Source: Mesobacterium_A sp034670065 (GTDB lineage Bacteria; Pseudomonadota; Alphaproteobacteria; Rhodobacterales; Rhodobacteraceae). From it: a stretch of DNA of 64,000 nucleotides. The translations under genes were made by a program, and so were the position numbers. The stretch is taken from NCBI GenBank assembly GCA_034670065.1, contig JAXMOG010000002.1:682001-746000 (forward strand), read 5' to 3'. The notes under the pieces were generated by a model. The model was not told the DNA's origin. It saw only the letters and a program-made list of their open reading frames with translations, and ran no database searches. How positions within the stretch are numbered: position 1 is the first letter of the stretch; each line of letters opens with the position of its first letter. Shown piece by piece: positions 51,507 through 59,957 of the stretch.

Positions 51507-52687
51507 TACAGGTCTGCCAATCGTCTGCTCAGGGCTTCCAAATCCGGTTTTCCGGCGGGCAGCAATGGCATGGCCGTCACAAAAACGAACTCCTTGGGCA
51601 CTGACGCGTGTCCCAAAACAGCGCGGCAATGGCGCCGCAATACTGCCGGGGTTAGCGCCAAGTCATCACTTTGCACGAAGCACACAACCCTGTTGCCGCG
51701 CGCAGGGTCAGGCACGCCCAGAGCGGCGCAGTGAGCCACCCCTGACAGCTGCCCGACAGCCTGTTCTATCTCTTCCGGGAAGACGTTTTTGTCGGCAACG
51801 GTCACCATTCGGTTCTTGCGTCCCTTCAGAAACAGATACCCTTGGGCATCGACATACCCCATTTCACCGATACTCAGAAAGGCACCGTCCCACCGCGTTT
51901 CCTGCGCCGAACCAAGCGCATAACCGTCAAAAAGATATGGGCTGCTCACCCAAATTTCGCCGGTTTGACCGAGCAGCAGTTGGCCGGTCTTCCCGATACG
52001 CAGCCCCACGCCGGGGTAGGGGCGGCCCACAGCGCCCTGCGGTGTGTTTGCATCGGACAACGCGATGAAACTGGTTTCGCTGGCCCCGAAGAACTCATGC
52101 ACCTGCGCCTGAGGAAACAAGGTGACCAAGTCGCCTTGCAAGCCGTGATCCAGCTTTCCGCCGCCTGTAAACACATGCCGGACACTTTGGATGGTCGTAA
52201 CCTGGCCTGCGCGCGCACCGGATATCAATAGCCGCAGTTGGGTGGGGGTGGCGTACAGCACGCTGACGGACCGGTCTTGTAGCATCCGTATCTGCCGGGT
52301 CGGACCCATCCGATCCATGGCGCAAAGGTCCGCGCCCAAGTGCAGTGCTTCTAACGTTGCGTATAGTGTCAGAGAGTGACCAAGCGCGCCAAAGGTCGCG
52401 TAGGTGTCCTTAGACGAAATAGAAAACGTGGTGTGCGAGATGTCAAAGCTAGCAATCCATGTCGCCGGGCGTCGCCGGATCGTTTTGGGTTGCCCGCTGC
52501 TGCCCGAAGTTTGGCACAACAGCCATTGATGATCGTCGTATTGCAGCGCAATTGGGTCTGTGTCTGATTGGCGTGCAATGATCGTTGCCTTGGCGGTTAA
52601 GCCATCCAGCAATGTTCCCAGCCCCGGCGCATCCGGCGTCAGGATCGTGCTGACAGTATTCAGCGTGAATGGCGTTTCAGATTTCAT
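51506..52687 (-). CDS. Short AMP-forming acyl-CoA synthetase/ligase (ANL family)
   Basis: The product (393 residues from the ATG at 52687) has ANL motifs: P-loop LLCQTSGSSGQPKTI near residue 60, YATPTQLRLLISG, EFFGASETSF, GRPYPGVGLRI, GEIWVSSPYLFDGY, then DGAFLSIGEMGYVD and the C-terminal PAGKPDLEAL with the catalytic lysine. Typical members carry about 100 more residues before the P-loop, so the N-terminal subdomain is reduced. It would activate a carboxylic acid for the thiolase-like partner. An ATG at 52720 is a possible alternative start. Confidence 0.85.
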   Translation of the reverse strand: MKSETPFTLNTVSTILTPDAPGLGTLLDGLTAKATIIARQSDTDPIALQYDDHQWLLCQTSGSSGQPKTIRRRPATWIASFDISHTTFSISSKDTYATFGALGHSLTLYATLEALHLGADLCAMDRMGPTRQIRMLQDRSVSVLYATPTQLRLLISGARAGQVTTIQSVRHVFTGGGKLDHGLQGDLVTLFPQAQVHEFFGASETSFIALSDANTPQGAVGRPYPGVGLRIGKTGQLLLGQTGEIWVSSPYLFDGYALGSAQETRWDGAFLSIGEMGYVDAQGYLFLKGRKNRMVTVADKNVFPEEIEQAVGQLSGVAHCAALGVPDPARGNRVVCFVQSDDLALTPAVLRRHCRAVLGHASVPKEFVFVTAMPLLPAGKPDLEALSRRLADL

Positions 52688-52839
52688 TTCGGCGCGACCA
52701 TAGCACAATTGGCCCAGCATATGCCGCTGAAAAATTTGACCTTTCCCTGCGTCTCTTGGTCGGCGAACAGTGCGATTGGCCGTGTGCATCTGTTTGGCAA
52801 ATACAAGCGGGCAGTTTGCTTAAAACCCCTTGGTGGTCG

Positions 52840-54309
52840 TTAGAAGATGTCAAAATATTCGCGCTGTTCCCAGTTGGACACTTCGCTGTGGAACCGGTCC
52901 AGCTCTGCCTGTTTGATCTGGCAATAATACTCGATAAATCCGGCGCCGATCTTATCGGCGAAAAAGCGATCTGATCTAAGCGCATCCAGCGCGACGTCCA
53001 GCGATTTTGGCAAAAACGGCGCGTCTGTATCATAAGGGCTATCGGCCGAAGGACCGGGGTCTGCGCTGGTGTCTATTCCGTCCAAACCGGCATGGATTTG
53101 CGATGCCATGTACAGGTATGGATTGGCGAGCGGTTCCCCAACACGGTTTTCGATGCGCGAGGCCTTATCCCCCGGCCCGCCCAAAACCCGCGCCATGACG
53201 CCACGATTGTCGCGCCCCCAAATCGCCCTGTCCGGCGCCAAAGAAAAGCTGCGATAGCGTTTGTAGCCGTTCAATGTGGGTGTGGTAAAAAGCGCCCCGG
53301 CACGGGCGTGTTTCAGCAACCCGGCCAGATAGCCCATACCCAGCGGTGATAGCGGGTCTTTGGCACCAGCATCGGCGATGAACAGGTTGGCGCCATCGCT
53401 GCGTTGTCGCAAACTTTGGTGCAGGTGCCAGCCCGATGCCATGCCATTGGTCATCTGTGGCCGACACATGAACGTGGCATGGTATCCGTGCCGGGCGGCG
53501 ATCTGCTTTATGGCTGCACGGAACAGCACCATCAAATCCGCCGGCACCAGATTTTCAGTGGGCGCAAAGGTAAATTCAAATTGGCTGGGCCCATATTCCA
53601 CTTCGACAGACACCAGCGGCAGGCCAAGCGCCTGAATATTGCGTCGCAATATGTCCAGTATGGGCTCAACAGCATCGTATCGCTGTTCGGTCAGATACTG
53701 ATACCCGCGCGAGGTTAGGCTGACATCGGGCGGAGTGCCCGGTTGCCCGGCATCTTGCAGCGCCATACGGGCGTCCTCTTGCCGGAACAGATGAAATTCC
53801 ACCTCCAGACCGGCGACAAAATCCATGCCACGTGCATCCAGCCCAGCCAGTGCATCGCGCATCACCTGCCGGGTTGAGAACGGTACACTGCGCCCGTCTT
53901 GAAAGAGCAAATCGCATTGCAACCAGCCTGAACGCGGGCTCCACGGCAGAATTCGAAAGGTAGAAGGATCGGGCATCATCATCAGGTCAGCTGCGCCCTG
54001 AAGCTCTGGCATGTTGAAGCCACCACCCTCGGACCAGATGGGAAAGACGGTTCGGTGCGATGTGTCCTTCAGCAGCAAAGTGGTGGTGACCGAACATCCT
54101 TTGTCCAGCAACGAGATCGCCTCAGCCGCGACAAGTGTCTTACCCCGCATTACACCGTGCTGGTCAGCAAAAACCAACCTGACCGTTTCCAACCCTTCGG
54201 CTTGAATGATCCGTGCAACTTCGGCGCTCAGCCGGGCGCGATCCTGCCCAGGCCATTGCGCGGTTTCAGCATTGACGCGGCCGGCCGCCGTTTTTGACAG
54301 ATCTTCCAT
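52840..54309 (-). CDS. Glutamine-synthetase-family ligase
   Basis: This 489-residue protein is a type I glutamine synthetase homologue outside the core nitrogen cluster, with DFVAGLEVEFHLF, VEVEYGPSQFEFTF, TNGMASGWHLHQSL and SRIENRVGEPLANPYLYMASQ; the metal-binding glutamates and histidine are present. Such paralogues often glutamylate amines (PuuA, gamma-glutamylanilide synthase). The start at 54309 with a GGAG site is preferred; the upstream frame runs back into the Rieske gene. It lies 58 bases downstream of the Rieske gene, as in amine-oxygenase clusters. Confidence 0.88.
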   Translation of the reverse strand: MEDLSKTAAGRVNAETAQWPGQDRARLSAEVARIIQAEGLETVRLVFADQHGVMRGKTLVAAEAISLLDKGCSVTTTLLLKDTSHRTVFPIWSEGGGFNMPELQGAADLMMMPDPSTFRILPWSPRSGWLQCDLLFQDGRSVPFSTRQVMRDALAGLDARGMDFVAGLEVEFHLFRQEDARMALQDAGQPGTPPDVSLTSRGYQYLTEQRYDAVEPILDILRRNIQALGLPLVSVEVEYGPSQFEFTFAPTENLVPADLMVLFRAAIKQIAARHGYHATFMCRPQMTNGMASGWHLHQSLRQRSDGANLFIADAGAKDPLSPLGMGYLAGLLKHARAGALFTTPTLNGYKRYRSFSLAPDRAIWGRDNRGVMARVLGGPGDKASRIENRVGEPLANPYLYMASQIHAGLDGIDTSADPGPSADSPYDTDAPFLPKSLDVALDALRSDRFFADKIGAGFIEYYCQIKQAELDRFHSEVSNWEQREYFDIF

Positions 54310-54367
54310 GGCCTGCTCCGATCCATGTTTTATGGGAATACGGGCCTGTACCCGCAGACTTGTTCGC

Positions 54368-55741
54368 TTATTCGCCAACCAACAGATGCGGGGCCGCTTC
54401 GGCAATTTCCTGAGGAACTTCGACACCCCATGACGCATTTCGGCGCCGCCGGACATCGACTTCCATCCAGTATAATTCCCATCCTTGGGTCGGGCCGATC
54501 CCATCCATCGTGGCCGGGCCTTGCACTGATTTATGCGTGCGTTCATCAAAGATCATCATCGGGGTTTCACCGTCTTGGACCTTTTTGATCTGTTCACGCA
54601 GCATACGGCGATAGGCGATGATGCCTTTGTCGGATTTGCCTAGATGTTCGCGCGTGCGGTCTTGTATCCGGCCCATGCTCTCGCAGGCCCATTGGTCATG
54701 CACATTAATGTCCTGCCCCATGCCGGTATAGGTGTCGTTCTCTTGTTCCTGTGGGTCAAATCCATATTCGTTGGATTTGTTGCGGCGGGATTTATACAGC
54801 GGGCCTTCATGCATCGCCAAACGCTGTGCGCGCATTTTGTCCTTGTCGACCGGGTCTGTGTAGCTGGTGAAGATCGCGTACCAGTAGCAGGTTTCGTCAT
54901 CGACCGGGACATGCCATTGGGTGATCGTCATTTCACTGCTCATCGGAATGGCAAACCCGTGCGGAAAAACCTGATTGGTGACCCGCACATGCGTGCGCTG
55001 GTCGTCAATTTCGCGCAGGGCAATCAGCCGAAGACCGTATTCTGTGGTTTCTACATTGATGATCGGGCGGTCATATTCGCGCAGGACCATTGTCATGGGC
55101 AGTTCACTGTCGGCCGAAGCCGCACGGAACTGTTTGCCATAAGACTTGCTGGGGTCTTCGTCATGAAAGAAGCGGTGCAGGAACGAGGCATGCGCAGGGT
55201 CGATGCCCACTTCCAAGGCTTGCAGCCAGTTACACTCCCACATGCCTTTGAAAGCAAAAACATGAGTGTCAGGCGCGGCAAAGGCATCCAGCTGCGGCAT
55301 GACCGGTGGTTCGCCTTCGCCAAGATAGGCCCAGATAATGCCGGCTTTGACCATAACCTTGTAAGCGGGCTGGTGGATGCCCGCACATAGGCGCGAATTC
55401 ACCGGTTCTGCCGGCGTATCCAGACAGTTGCCGTCTGCGTCGAACTTCCAGCCGTGAAAGGCACACCGGATTCCGCCCTGTTCCACGCGACCATATGCCA
55501 AGTCGGCGCCCCGGTGGGGGCAATCCCGACGCAACATGCCGTAGGTGGTTTGCCCGTTCTCATCTGTGCCGGTTTTGAACAGAACCAGATCCTCGCCAAG
55601 CAATCGAACCGGGATCACCTTGCGGTCGCCCTCCAACTCATCCACCAGCGCTGCCGGTTGCCAGTAACTCCGCATCAGGTTCCCACACGGCGTATCGGGG
55701 CCGGTAAGAGTCATCAGGTCATTCTGTTCTTGGCTGATCAT
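54368..55741 (-). CDS. Rieske non-heme iron oxygenase, alpha subunit
   Basis: The 457-residue protein has the Rieske [2Fe-2S] ligands Cys74-x-His76 and Cys93-x2-His96 (CPHRGADLAYGRVEQ, IRCAFHGW), and a mononuclear iron site in EVGIDPAHASFLHRFFHDED with His184 and His189. It is of the phthalate/phenoxybenzoate dioxygenase type, so it hydroxylates or demethylates an aromatic or amine substrate. No reductase or ferredoxin gene is adjacent, so electrons must come from elsewhere. It is upstream of the glutamine-synthetase-like gene and 6 bases after the small ORF. Confidence 0.93.
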   Translation of the reverse strand: MISQEQNDLMTLTGPDTPCGNLMRSYWQPAALVDELEGDRKVIPVRLLGEDLVLFKTGTDENGQTTYGMLRRDCPHRGADLAYGRVEQGGIRCAFHGWKFDADGNCLDTPAEPVNSRLCAGIHQPAYKVMVKAGIIWAYLGEGEPPVMPQLDAFAAPDTHVFAFKGMWECNWLQALEVGIDPAHASFLHRFFHDEDPSKSYGKQFRAASADSELPMTMVLREYDRPIINVETTEYGLRLIALREIDDQRTHVRVTNQVFPHGFAIPMSSEMTITQWHVPVDDETCYWYAIFTSYTDPVDKDKMRAQRLAMHEGPLYKSRRNKSNEYGFDPQEQENDTYTGMGQDINVHDQWACESMGRIQDRTREHLGKSDKGIIAYRRMLREQIKKVQDGETPMMIFDERTHKSVQGPATMDGIGPTQGWELYWMEVDVRRRRNASWGVEVPQEIAEAAPHLLVGE

Positions 55742-55747
55742 TCTGAG

Positions 55748-55954
55748 TTACCTCGTAATGCACGGCAGGTGCCGCATGTTTTGCGAACGGGCGACGGTTG
55801 GGCCGACCCAACCCGGATAATTCTCGATGCCGGGCGTATTCCCGGTCTGGGGCAGGGAATGGGGTGCACAGCTTTGACAATGCAAAAACGTCGCCAGCGG
55901 TGCATGTATAGCGTCGCAGTGGCTGGCGTCTTGGGCAAGCACATAAATTGACAT
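55748..55954 (-). CDS. Small Cys/His-rich ORF ahead of the Rieske gene
   Basis: A 68-codon frame starts at 55954 with a strong GGAGG seven bases upstream, and ends six bases before the Rieske ATG, whose GAGG site lies in its final codons. It encodes MSIYVLAQDASHC then a region with HCQSCAPH, five histidines and four cysteines. I recognise no family. The excellent ribosome site and coupling suggest that it is translated, perhaps as a small metal-binding protein or a leader peptide; it is not confirmed by similarity. Confidence 0.4.
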   Translation of the reverse strand: MSIYVLAQDASHCDAIHAPLATFLHCQSCAPHSLPQTGNTPGIENYPGWVGPTVARSQNMRHLPCITR

Positions 55955-56004
55955 GTTTTCCCCTCCCCACTCAAACAGTACCAACGCAAATCATCTGTCG
56001 CCAG

Positions 56005-56040
56005 TCAACCCGTGCAGGAACGACGCAAGGTTCAACCCGT
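56005..56040. repeat. Tandem direct repeat upstream of the Rieske operon
   Basis: Two copies of TCAACCCGT (56005-56013 and 56032-56040) are 27 bases apart on the plus strand; on the coding strand of the operon they read ACGGGTTGA. They lie 51 bases upstream of the small ORF start and could be sites for a direct-repeat-binding regulator. I see nothing else in 55955-56156. Confidence 0.4.
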
Positions 56041-56156
56041 CAAAACGTTTGTGGCAGCTGCCCTAGTGTCTAATAGCGGCCGGATTAGGCGTGATCGGGT
56101 CTTTGATGCGCGCAGCGTGAAGTGGCGCGCGTTCAATGTTGCAGGCCGCGCAACGG

Positions 56157-57416
56157 TTATTCCGCCGCGTGGTTGATCACCAAGTCAGCAAGGGCGGCTT
56201 CCAGTGCTGGCACCAGGTTGGTGCTGTCATCCACAATTCCAACGTCCGTGTTGATCTGAAACGCGATGGTTACGCCGGAATCAGCATAGTGGCGCAGGCT
56301 GGAAACATAGCCGGGAATCCAGCCACCATGTCCATAAACCGGGCCGTGCTGCGTTTCGGAGTAGATTGCGACCCCTGCGCCGTAGAAGATGCTTGGCGCT
56401 TCGGGTGAAACGCTGACCCCGTCCAGCAGACGTGAAAGATAGGGCGCTTGCAGGGCTGCTTCGGTGAAAAGCGCGTGCCCCCAGACGGCCAAGTCATGTG
56501 AGGTGGACACCAAACCACCGCCAGTCCATTCAATTGCCGGATCCCAAATAAGCGACCCGTTCGCATCCATTGTTCGCGGGGGGAGGCCAAAAGGATTGGC
56601 TTTGACGGTGTAGCCCACCGCCAGCCCATCAAAGGTGCGACCGTTCGAGGGCGATGTGGCCAACAGGCCCAGCGGTGCAAGCAAGCGCTGTGTCACAACA
56701 TCGTAGTAGGATTGTCCGGTTGCTTCTTCGATCACCAGGCCAAGCAACAGATACCCCGTATCAGAATAGGCCCAACCAGCCCCCGCCGGGAAAAGCGGTT
56801 CCTCACCCAGAATGAATGCAATAGCCTGTTCCGGTGACATGGCATCTTGGTCGTCTGATGCTCGGTCGGTCATTTCGGCGGCAAAGGCTGGCAGATTGAC
56901 ATGGTCCGCAAGCCCGGAACTGTGGCGCAACAGGTCATTCACGGTGATCGCTGAACCATTCGGCAATTGGTCAAACCAAGACCGTTCCTTGAGGTGTTGC
57001 GAAACCAGATCATCCCTTGCAAGAACGCCGTCGCTTTCCAGCGACAAAATTGTAGCTGCAACAAAGGTTTTGCCGATGCTCGCCGCCAACATTCTGGAAT
57101 CCGGCATCATTACCGTTTCTGCTTCCACATCAGCTAACCCGGTTGCGACGGAAACGACCTGACCGTCGTCCAAAGCGTAAGCCACCGTTGCACCGGGAAA
57201 CCGGTAGTTCGTGTGGAACTCTGCAAGAAGGGTTTGAACCTTGTCTTCCAGCGTCGCCGACCATGCAGGCGCGGTTGCAAAGACACTTGTCGCGCCTAGG
57301 CCAATGAACAGCAGGAAAGTACGAAGAAACCCCGTTATTGCCCCGCGCTTTGCGTGTTGGGAATGACGGTGGTTACAGCCTGACTGCGGGTGAACATCGT
57401 GTCGCGGTTCAGCCAC
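56157..57416 (-). CDS. Exported serine hydrolase, beta-lactamase (class C) family
   Basis: The protein has a signal-like helix (about 28-53, GFLRTFLLFIGLGATSVFATAP) and the penicillin-recognising motifs: Ser113-x-x-Lys116 in AASIGKTF, AYSDTGY (YxN position) and GHGGWIPGY. It should cleave an ester or amide in the periplasm; the substrate is unknown. The only in-frame start is the GTG at 57416, which overlaps the CPBP gene by 82 bases and puts 27 odd residues before the signal. No ATG or TTG exists near the signal itself, so the true start is unsettled. Confidence 0.82.
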   Translation of the reverse strand: MAEPRHDVHPQSGCNHRHSQHAKRGAITGFLRTFLLFIGLGATSVFATAPAWSATLEDKVQTLLAEFHTNYRFPGATVAYALDDGQVVSVATGLADVEAETVMMPDSRMLAASIGKTFVAATILSLESDGVLARDDLVSQHLKERSWFDQLPNGSAITVNDLLRHSSGLADHVNLPAFAAEMTDRASDDQDAMSPEQAIAFILGEEPLFPAGAGWAYSDTGYLLLGLVIEEATGQSYYDVVTQRLLAPLGLLATSPSNGRTFDGLAVGYTVKANPFGLPPRTMDANGSLIWDPAIEWTGGGLVSTSHDLAVWGHALFTEAALQAPYLSRLLDGVSVSPEAPSIFYGAGVAIYSETQHGPVYGHGGWIPGYVSSLRHYADSGVTIAFQINTDVGIVDDSTNLVPALEAALADLVINHAAE

Positions 57417-58174
57417 ACCACAATCGCCGTGACCACCAACAGAATCCAGGTGTCATACGGCTGCGCATCTGGCCAAAACGGGTTGATGAGCTGCCAGTGA
57501 AACAACATCGGCCAAACAAGACTGCCACGAGTGCTATTGAACAGCGGTGTCACCAAAACAGCCAGAACGACATTGCCCACAAAGAATGGTGTGAAATTCC
57601 ACCCGCTTTGAACGGTGCCCGCCAAAAAGAAGGCGGGCAAATGCCAGATGCCCCAAACAGAGCCGATTGTCACCCCTGCCCAAATCGGCGCGACATGGCG
57701 CTGCAACAGGGGTTGGGCAAAGCCCCGCCAGCCGAATTCTTCAATCGGGCCAAGGAAAAGCATCATGAACAGAACCGCAACCATCGGGCCCGCACCTTCG
57801 GGCGGCCAAGGCGCCAGTATCGGCCCGCCCTTGAACAATGAGCCTGCAACGAAAACCAGAGGGAGCCCGACCAATACAAATGCGATCCAGGCAGGGGGGC
57901 ACTTAAACAGCAAAAGTCGCGATAAAAAGGATCGAAGGCCAGCGCCGCCGCCATAAACGCCAACCAATATGAACGCTGAAATGGCGGGGCCCCAAGTGGC
58001 CAAGAAAAAGAACGGGTGCGCGCCACTGATTTCGCCAAACCAAGACACCGCCTGTTCTGGGAAAAGAATGTAGATACTAACCAACCCCCAAGTGATCGCG
58101 AAGGTGATGATCAAGAATAAGATCAGCGCGCTGGACGGAACAATCTGCTTTGAAAATTGCTTTGTAGTGTTCAT
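57335..58174 (-). CDS. CPBP family intramembrane metalloprotease
   Basis: The 279-residue membrane protein has the CPBP (Rce1-like) motifs: GPIEEFGWRGFAQPLLQ (EExxxR) and VWGIWHLPAFF (HxxxF), which would form a metal or glutamate-based protease site in the membrane; about seven helices are predicted. The start at 58174 with AAAGGA upstream is preferred over the frame to 58477. It is upstream of the serine hydrolase gene, which overlaps its end, and divergent from the Rrf2 regulator. Confidence 0.9.
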   Translation of the reverse strand: MNTTKQFSKQIVPSSALILFLIITFAITWGLVSIYILFPEQAVSWFGEISGAHPFFFLATWGPAISAFILVGVYGGGAGLRSFLSRLLLFKCPPAWIAFVLVGLPLVFVAGSLFKGGPILAPWPPEGAGPMVAVLFMMLFLGPIEEFGWRGFAQPLLQRHVAPIWAGVTIGSVWGIWHLPAFFLAGTVQSGWNFTPFFVGNVVLAVLVTPLFNSTRGSLVWPMLFHWQLINPFWPDAQPYDTWILLVVTAIVVWLNRDTMFTRSQAVTTVIPNTQSAGQ

Positions 58175-58343
58175 GCGTCTTTTCCTTTCGAATGAGCACT
58201 CAATCAGAGAAAGATTATAGGAAAAGACCGAAGGATCGTTGATCTTGGCCAATTCGGCATCGTTTCGGATGGCACTGCACTGTTCGCGCGGCCTTGGTGT
58301 TCTTGACGTGCAGTGAATTTTCAGCTCGCTTGACGCATGATTG

Positions 58344-58368
58344 ATCGTGGATAATAATTGTCCATGAT
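58344..58368. promoter_or_regulatory. Palindromic operator and promoter of the Rrf2 gene
   Basis: A 25-base imperfect palindrome with core GGATAATAATTGTCC (58349-58363) and matching ATC/GAT ends has 10 of 12 arm positions paired. A TTGACG (58330-58335) and TAATAA (58352-58357) at 16-base spacing form a promoter overlapped by it. The ATG of the regulator is 18 bases further on, so autorepression is likely. Confidence 0.6.
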
Positions 58369-58386
58369 TCGGTTGTGAGGGCAAAT

Positions 58387-58893
58387 ATGAAATTGGGTGA
58401 CGGTGTAGAGCAGGCGATCCATTCTGTGTCTTTGCTGGCGGGGCTGCCCGATGACGGGCTGTTGTCAGCAGCGGCATTGGCGGAGTTTCACGGGGTTTCG
58501 GCCAGCTATCTGCTGAAGCATTTGCAGGCGCTGTCCAAGGTCGGAATTACGCACACGTTGCCGGGGCCAAAGGGCGGTTATCGCCTTGCCAAAGCGCCCG
58601 AAGACATCACGTTGCTGGATATCGTTTTGGCGGTGGAGGGGCCCGAGCCGGCCTTTCGCTGTAAAGAAATTCGCCAGAACGGGCCATCGCCGCTTCCCAA
58701 ACAGTATTTCGCAGCACCTTGCCAGATCAATGCCGCGATGCTGCGCGCTGAGAGGGCGTATCGAAACGAACTGCGCAGCGTGACGATCGGGCAATTGATG
58801 GCGCAGCTGCAACGCGATGATGATGGTGCGATAGCCGAGCGCGGTTGTGCCTTCTTTGCGAAAAACATGCGCGAAACCACGCCAAAATCTTAA
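58387..58893 (+). CDS. Rrf2 family transcriptional regulator
   Basis: This 168-residue regulator has the Rrf2 winged helix (SAAALAEFHGVSASYLLKHLQALSKVGI, then PGPKGGYRLAKAPEDITLLDIV). Two cysteines (FRCKE, AAPCQI) and a late RGCAFF are present, though not in the CxxC cluster spacing of iron-sulfur members, so redox sensing is possible but unproven. The ATG at 58387 follows GAGGG. It overlaps nothing and is 19 bases before the AhpD-like gene, which it probably controls. Confidence 0.92.
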   Translation: MKLGDGVEQAIHSVSLLAGLPDDGLLSAAALAEFHGVSASYLLKHLQALSKVGITHTLPGPKGGYRLAKAPEDITLLDIVLAVEGPEPAFRCKEIRQNGPSPLPKQYFAAPCQINAAMLRAERAYRNELRSVTIGQLMAQLQRDDDGAIAERGCAFFAKNMRETTPKS

Positions 58894-58912
58894 AAATACA
58901 AAGGACTACAAA

Positions 58913-59368
58913 ATGGAATCTCGCCTTGATTATATGAAGGCTTCGCCTGACGCGTTTCAGGCCGTCTGGGCACTGGAGCAATTTGTCGCCACGAAATCAG
59001 GATTGGACCCGAGCCTGATTCATCTGCTGAAGCTGCGCGCGTCACAGATAAATGGCTGTGCCTACTGCGTTGACATGCACACCAAAGAGTCGCGCAAACA
59101 CGGGATGAGCGAACAGTGGATCGCCATGGTCTGTGTTTGGCGGGAATCTGCCGTGTTCGATGCGCGCGAACGGGCGTTGCTGGAATGGACGGAAGCCCTG
59201 ACAAATCTAAGCACAACAGGCGCACCTGACGCTGTCTTTCAGGATCTTCGCGCCCATTTTTCCGAGGAAGAGGCGACCAAACTGACAGTTGCCATTGGAG
59301 CGATCAATGTTTGGAACCGGCTGGCTGTCGGGTTCCGAACACAGCATCCGCTGGATCATGTTGCATAA
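58913..59368 (+). CDS. Carboxymuconolactone decarboxylase family protein (AhpD-like)
   Basis: This 151-residue protein has the AhpD-type CxxC-x3-H motif in INGCAYCVDMHTKESRKHG, the redox centre used by alkylhydroperoxidases. The N-terminus SRLDYMKASPDAFQAVW and the late AIGAINVWNRLAVGF match this family. It likely detoxifies peroxides. AAGGA lies upstream of the ATG. It is the second gene after the Rrf2 regulator, forming a small stress operon. Confidence 0.92.
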   Translation: MESRLDYMKASPDAFQAVWALEQFVATKSGLDPSLIHLLKLRASQINGCAYCVDMHTKESRKHGMSEQWIAMVCVWRESAVFDARERALLEWTEALTNLSTTGAPDAVFQDLRAHFSEEEATKLTVAIGAINVWNRLAVGFRTQHPLDHVA

Positions 59369-59483
59369 TCAGAAGTGGCGCGCCCGCAAACGCGTTGCGA
59401 GCTAACGGCTTTCTTAACTGTGTAAGCGCAAAAGCAGCCACAATGCAGAAATTGCCAAGTTACAATGGTAAGGGAAGAGGAGA

Positions 59484-59558
59484 TGGTGCTGTGAGAGAGG
59501 ATTGAACTCTCGACCTCACCCTTACCAAGGGTGTGCTCTACCACTGAGCTACCACAGC
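59484..59558 (-). tRNA. tRNA-Thr(GGT)
   Basis: Read on the minus strand the 75-base sequence folds as a tRNA: acceptor arm GCTGTGG with TCACAGC, D arm GCTC-GAGC, anticodon loop TTGGTAA on stem ACCC-GGGT (anticodon GGT, threonine), and the T arm GAGAG-TTCAATC-CTCTC. The CCA end is encoded. It lies alone in the gap between the AhpD-like gene and the small gene before murA. Confidence 0.95.
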
Positions 59559-59789
59559 ATCTTTTCCAACTCGCAACCGCGGATGTTACCCCGTGGCCGA
59601 AGGGTTCTGGATTAACCCTTCATTTTCAGCGCCTTCACCCAGCAAGGTTTCCATTTTCACAGAGACCGTTTTGCCAACCAAGATCGGCAGTGCCGGGCGC
59701 CTCTTTGGCGTGGCGGGTGATTAGCTGTAAAACAGGGGTCATGCAAGGGCAATCTGGACCCTTTTTTGCCACTGGGGTAGGAAGGCGGC
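59559..59789. other. Intergenic gap between tRNA-Thr and the murA run
   Basis: This 231-base gap holds no ORF that I can support. Just before the small gene, GGGTC and GACCC flank an internal TGC-AAGG-GCA stem and are followed by six T residues on the plus strand (about 59734-59768). It may be a weak terminator or part of the murA leader. Confidence 0.35.
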
Positions 59790-59951
59790 ATGGAGCAGAA
59801 ACCGAGTACCGGAAAAACCAAGGCGGAAGTTCGCGAAACGCGGCTGAAAGCGGCGCTGAAGGCCAATATGGCCCGGCGCAAAGCTCAGGCCAAGGCGCGT
59901 GCCAACCAAACTGATGGCGCGCCGGGGCAGTCCGACAAAACAAAGGAATAG
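59790..59951 (+). CDS. Small basic protein upstream of murA
   Basis: A 53-residue, Lys/Arg/Ala-rich frame with an AGGAAGG site upstream and six bases from the murA ATG. It contains LKAALKANMARRKAQAKARANQ, a pattern I associate with a short conserved ORF before murA in Rhodobacteraceae; its function is unknown. Position, ribosome site and composition make it a likely real gene. Confidence 0.75.
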   Translation: MEQKPSTGKTKAEVRETRLKAALKANMARRKAQAKARANQTDGAPGQSDKTKE

Positions 59952-59957
59952 GCAGGC

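Noticed and set aside
55719..55989. Two alternative minus-strand frames overlapping the small Cys/His-rich ORF
   Set aside because: They lack a good ribosome site and overlap the Rieske start in another frame; the frame starting at 55954 is better supported.
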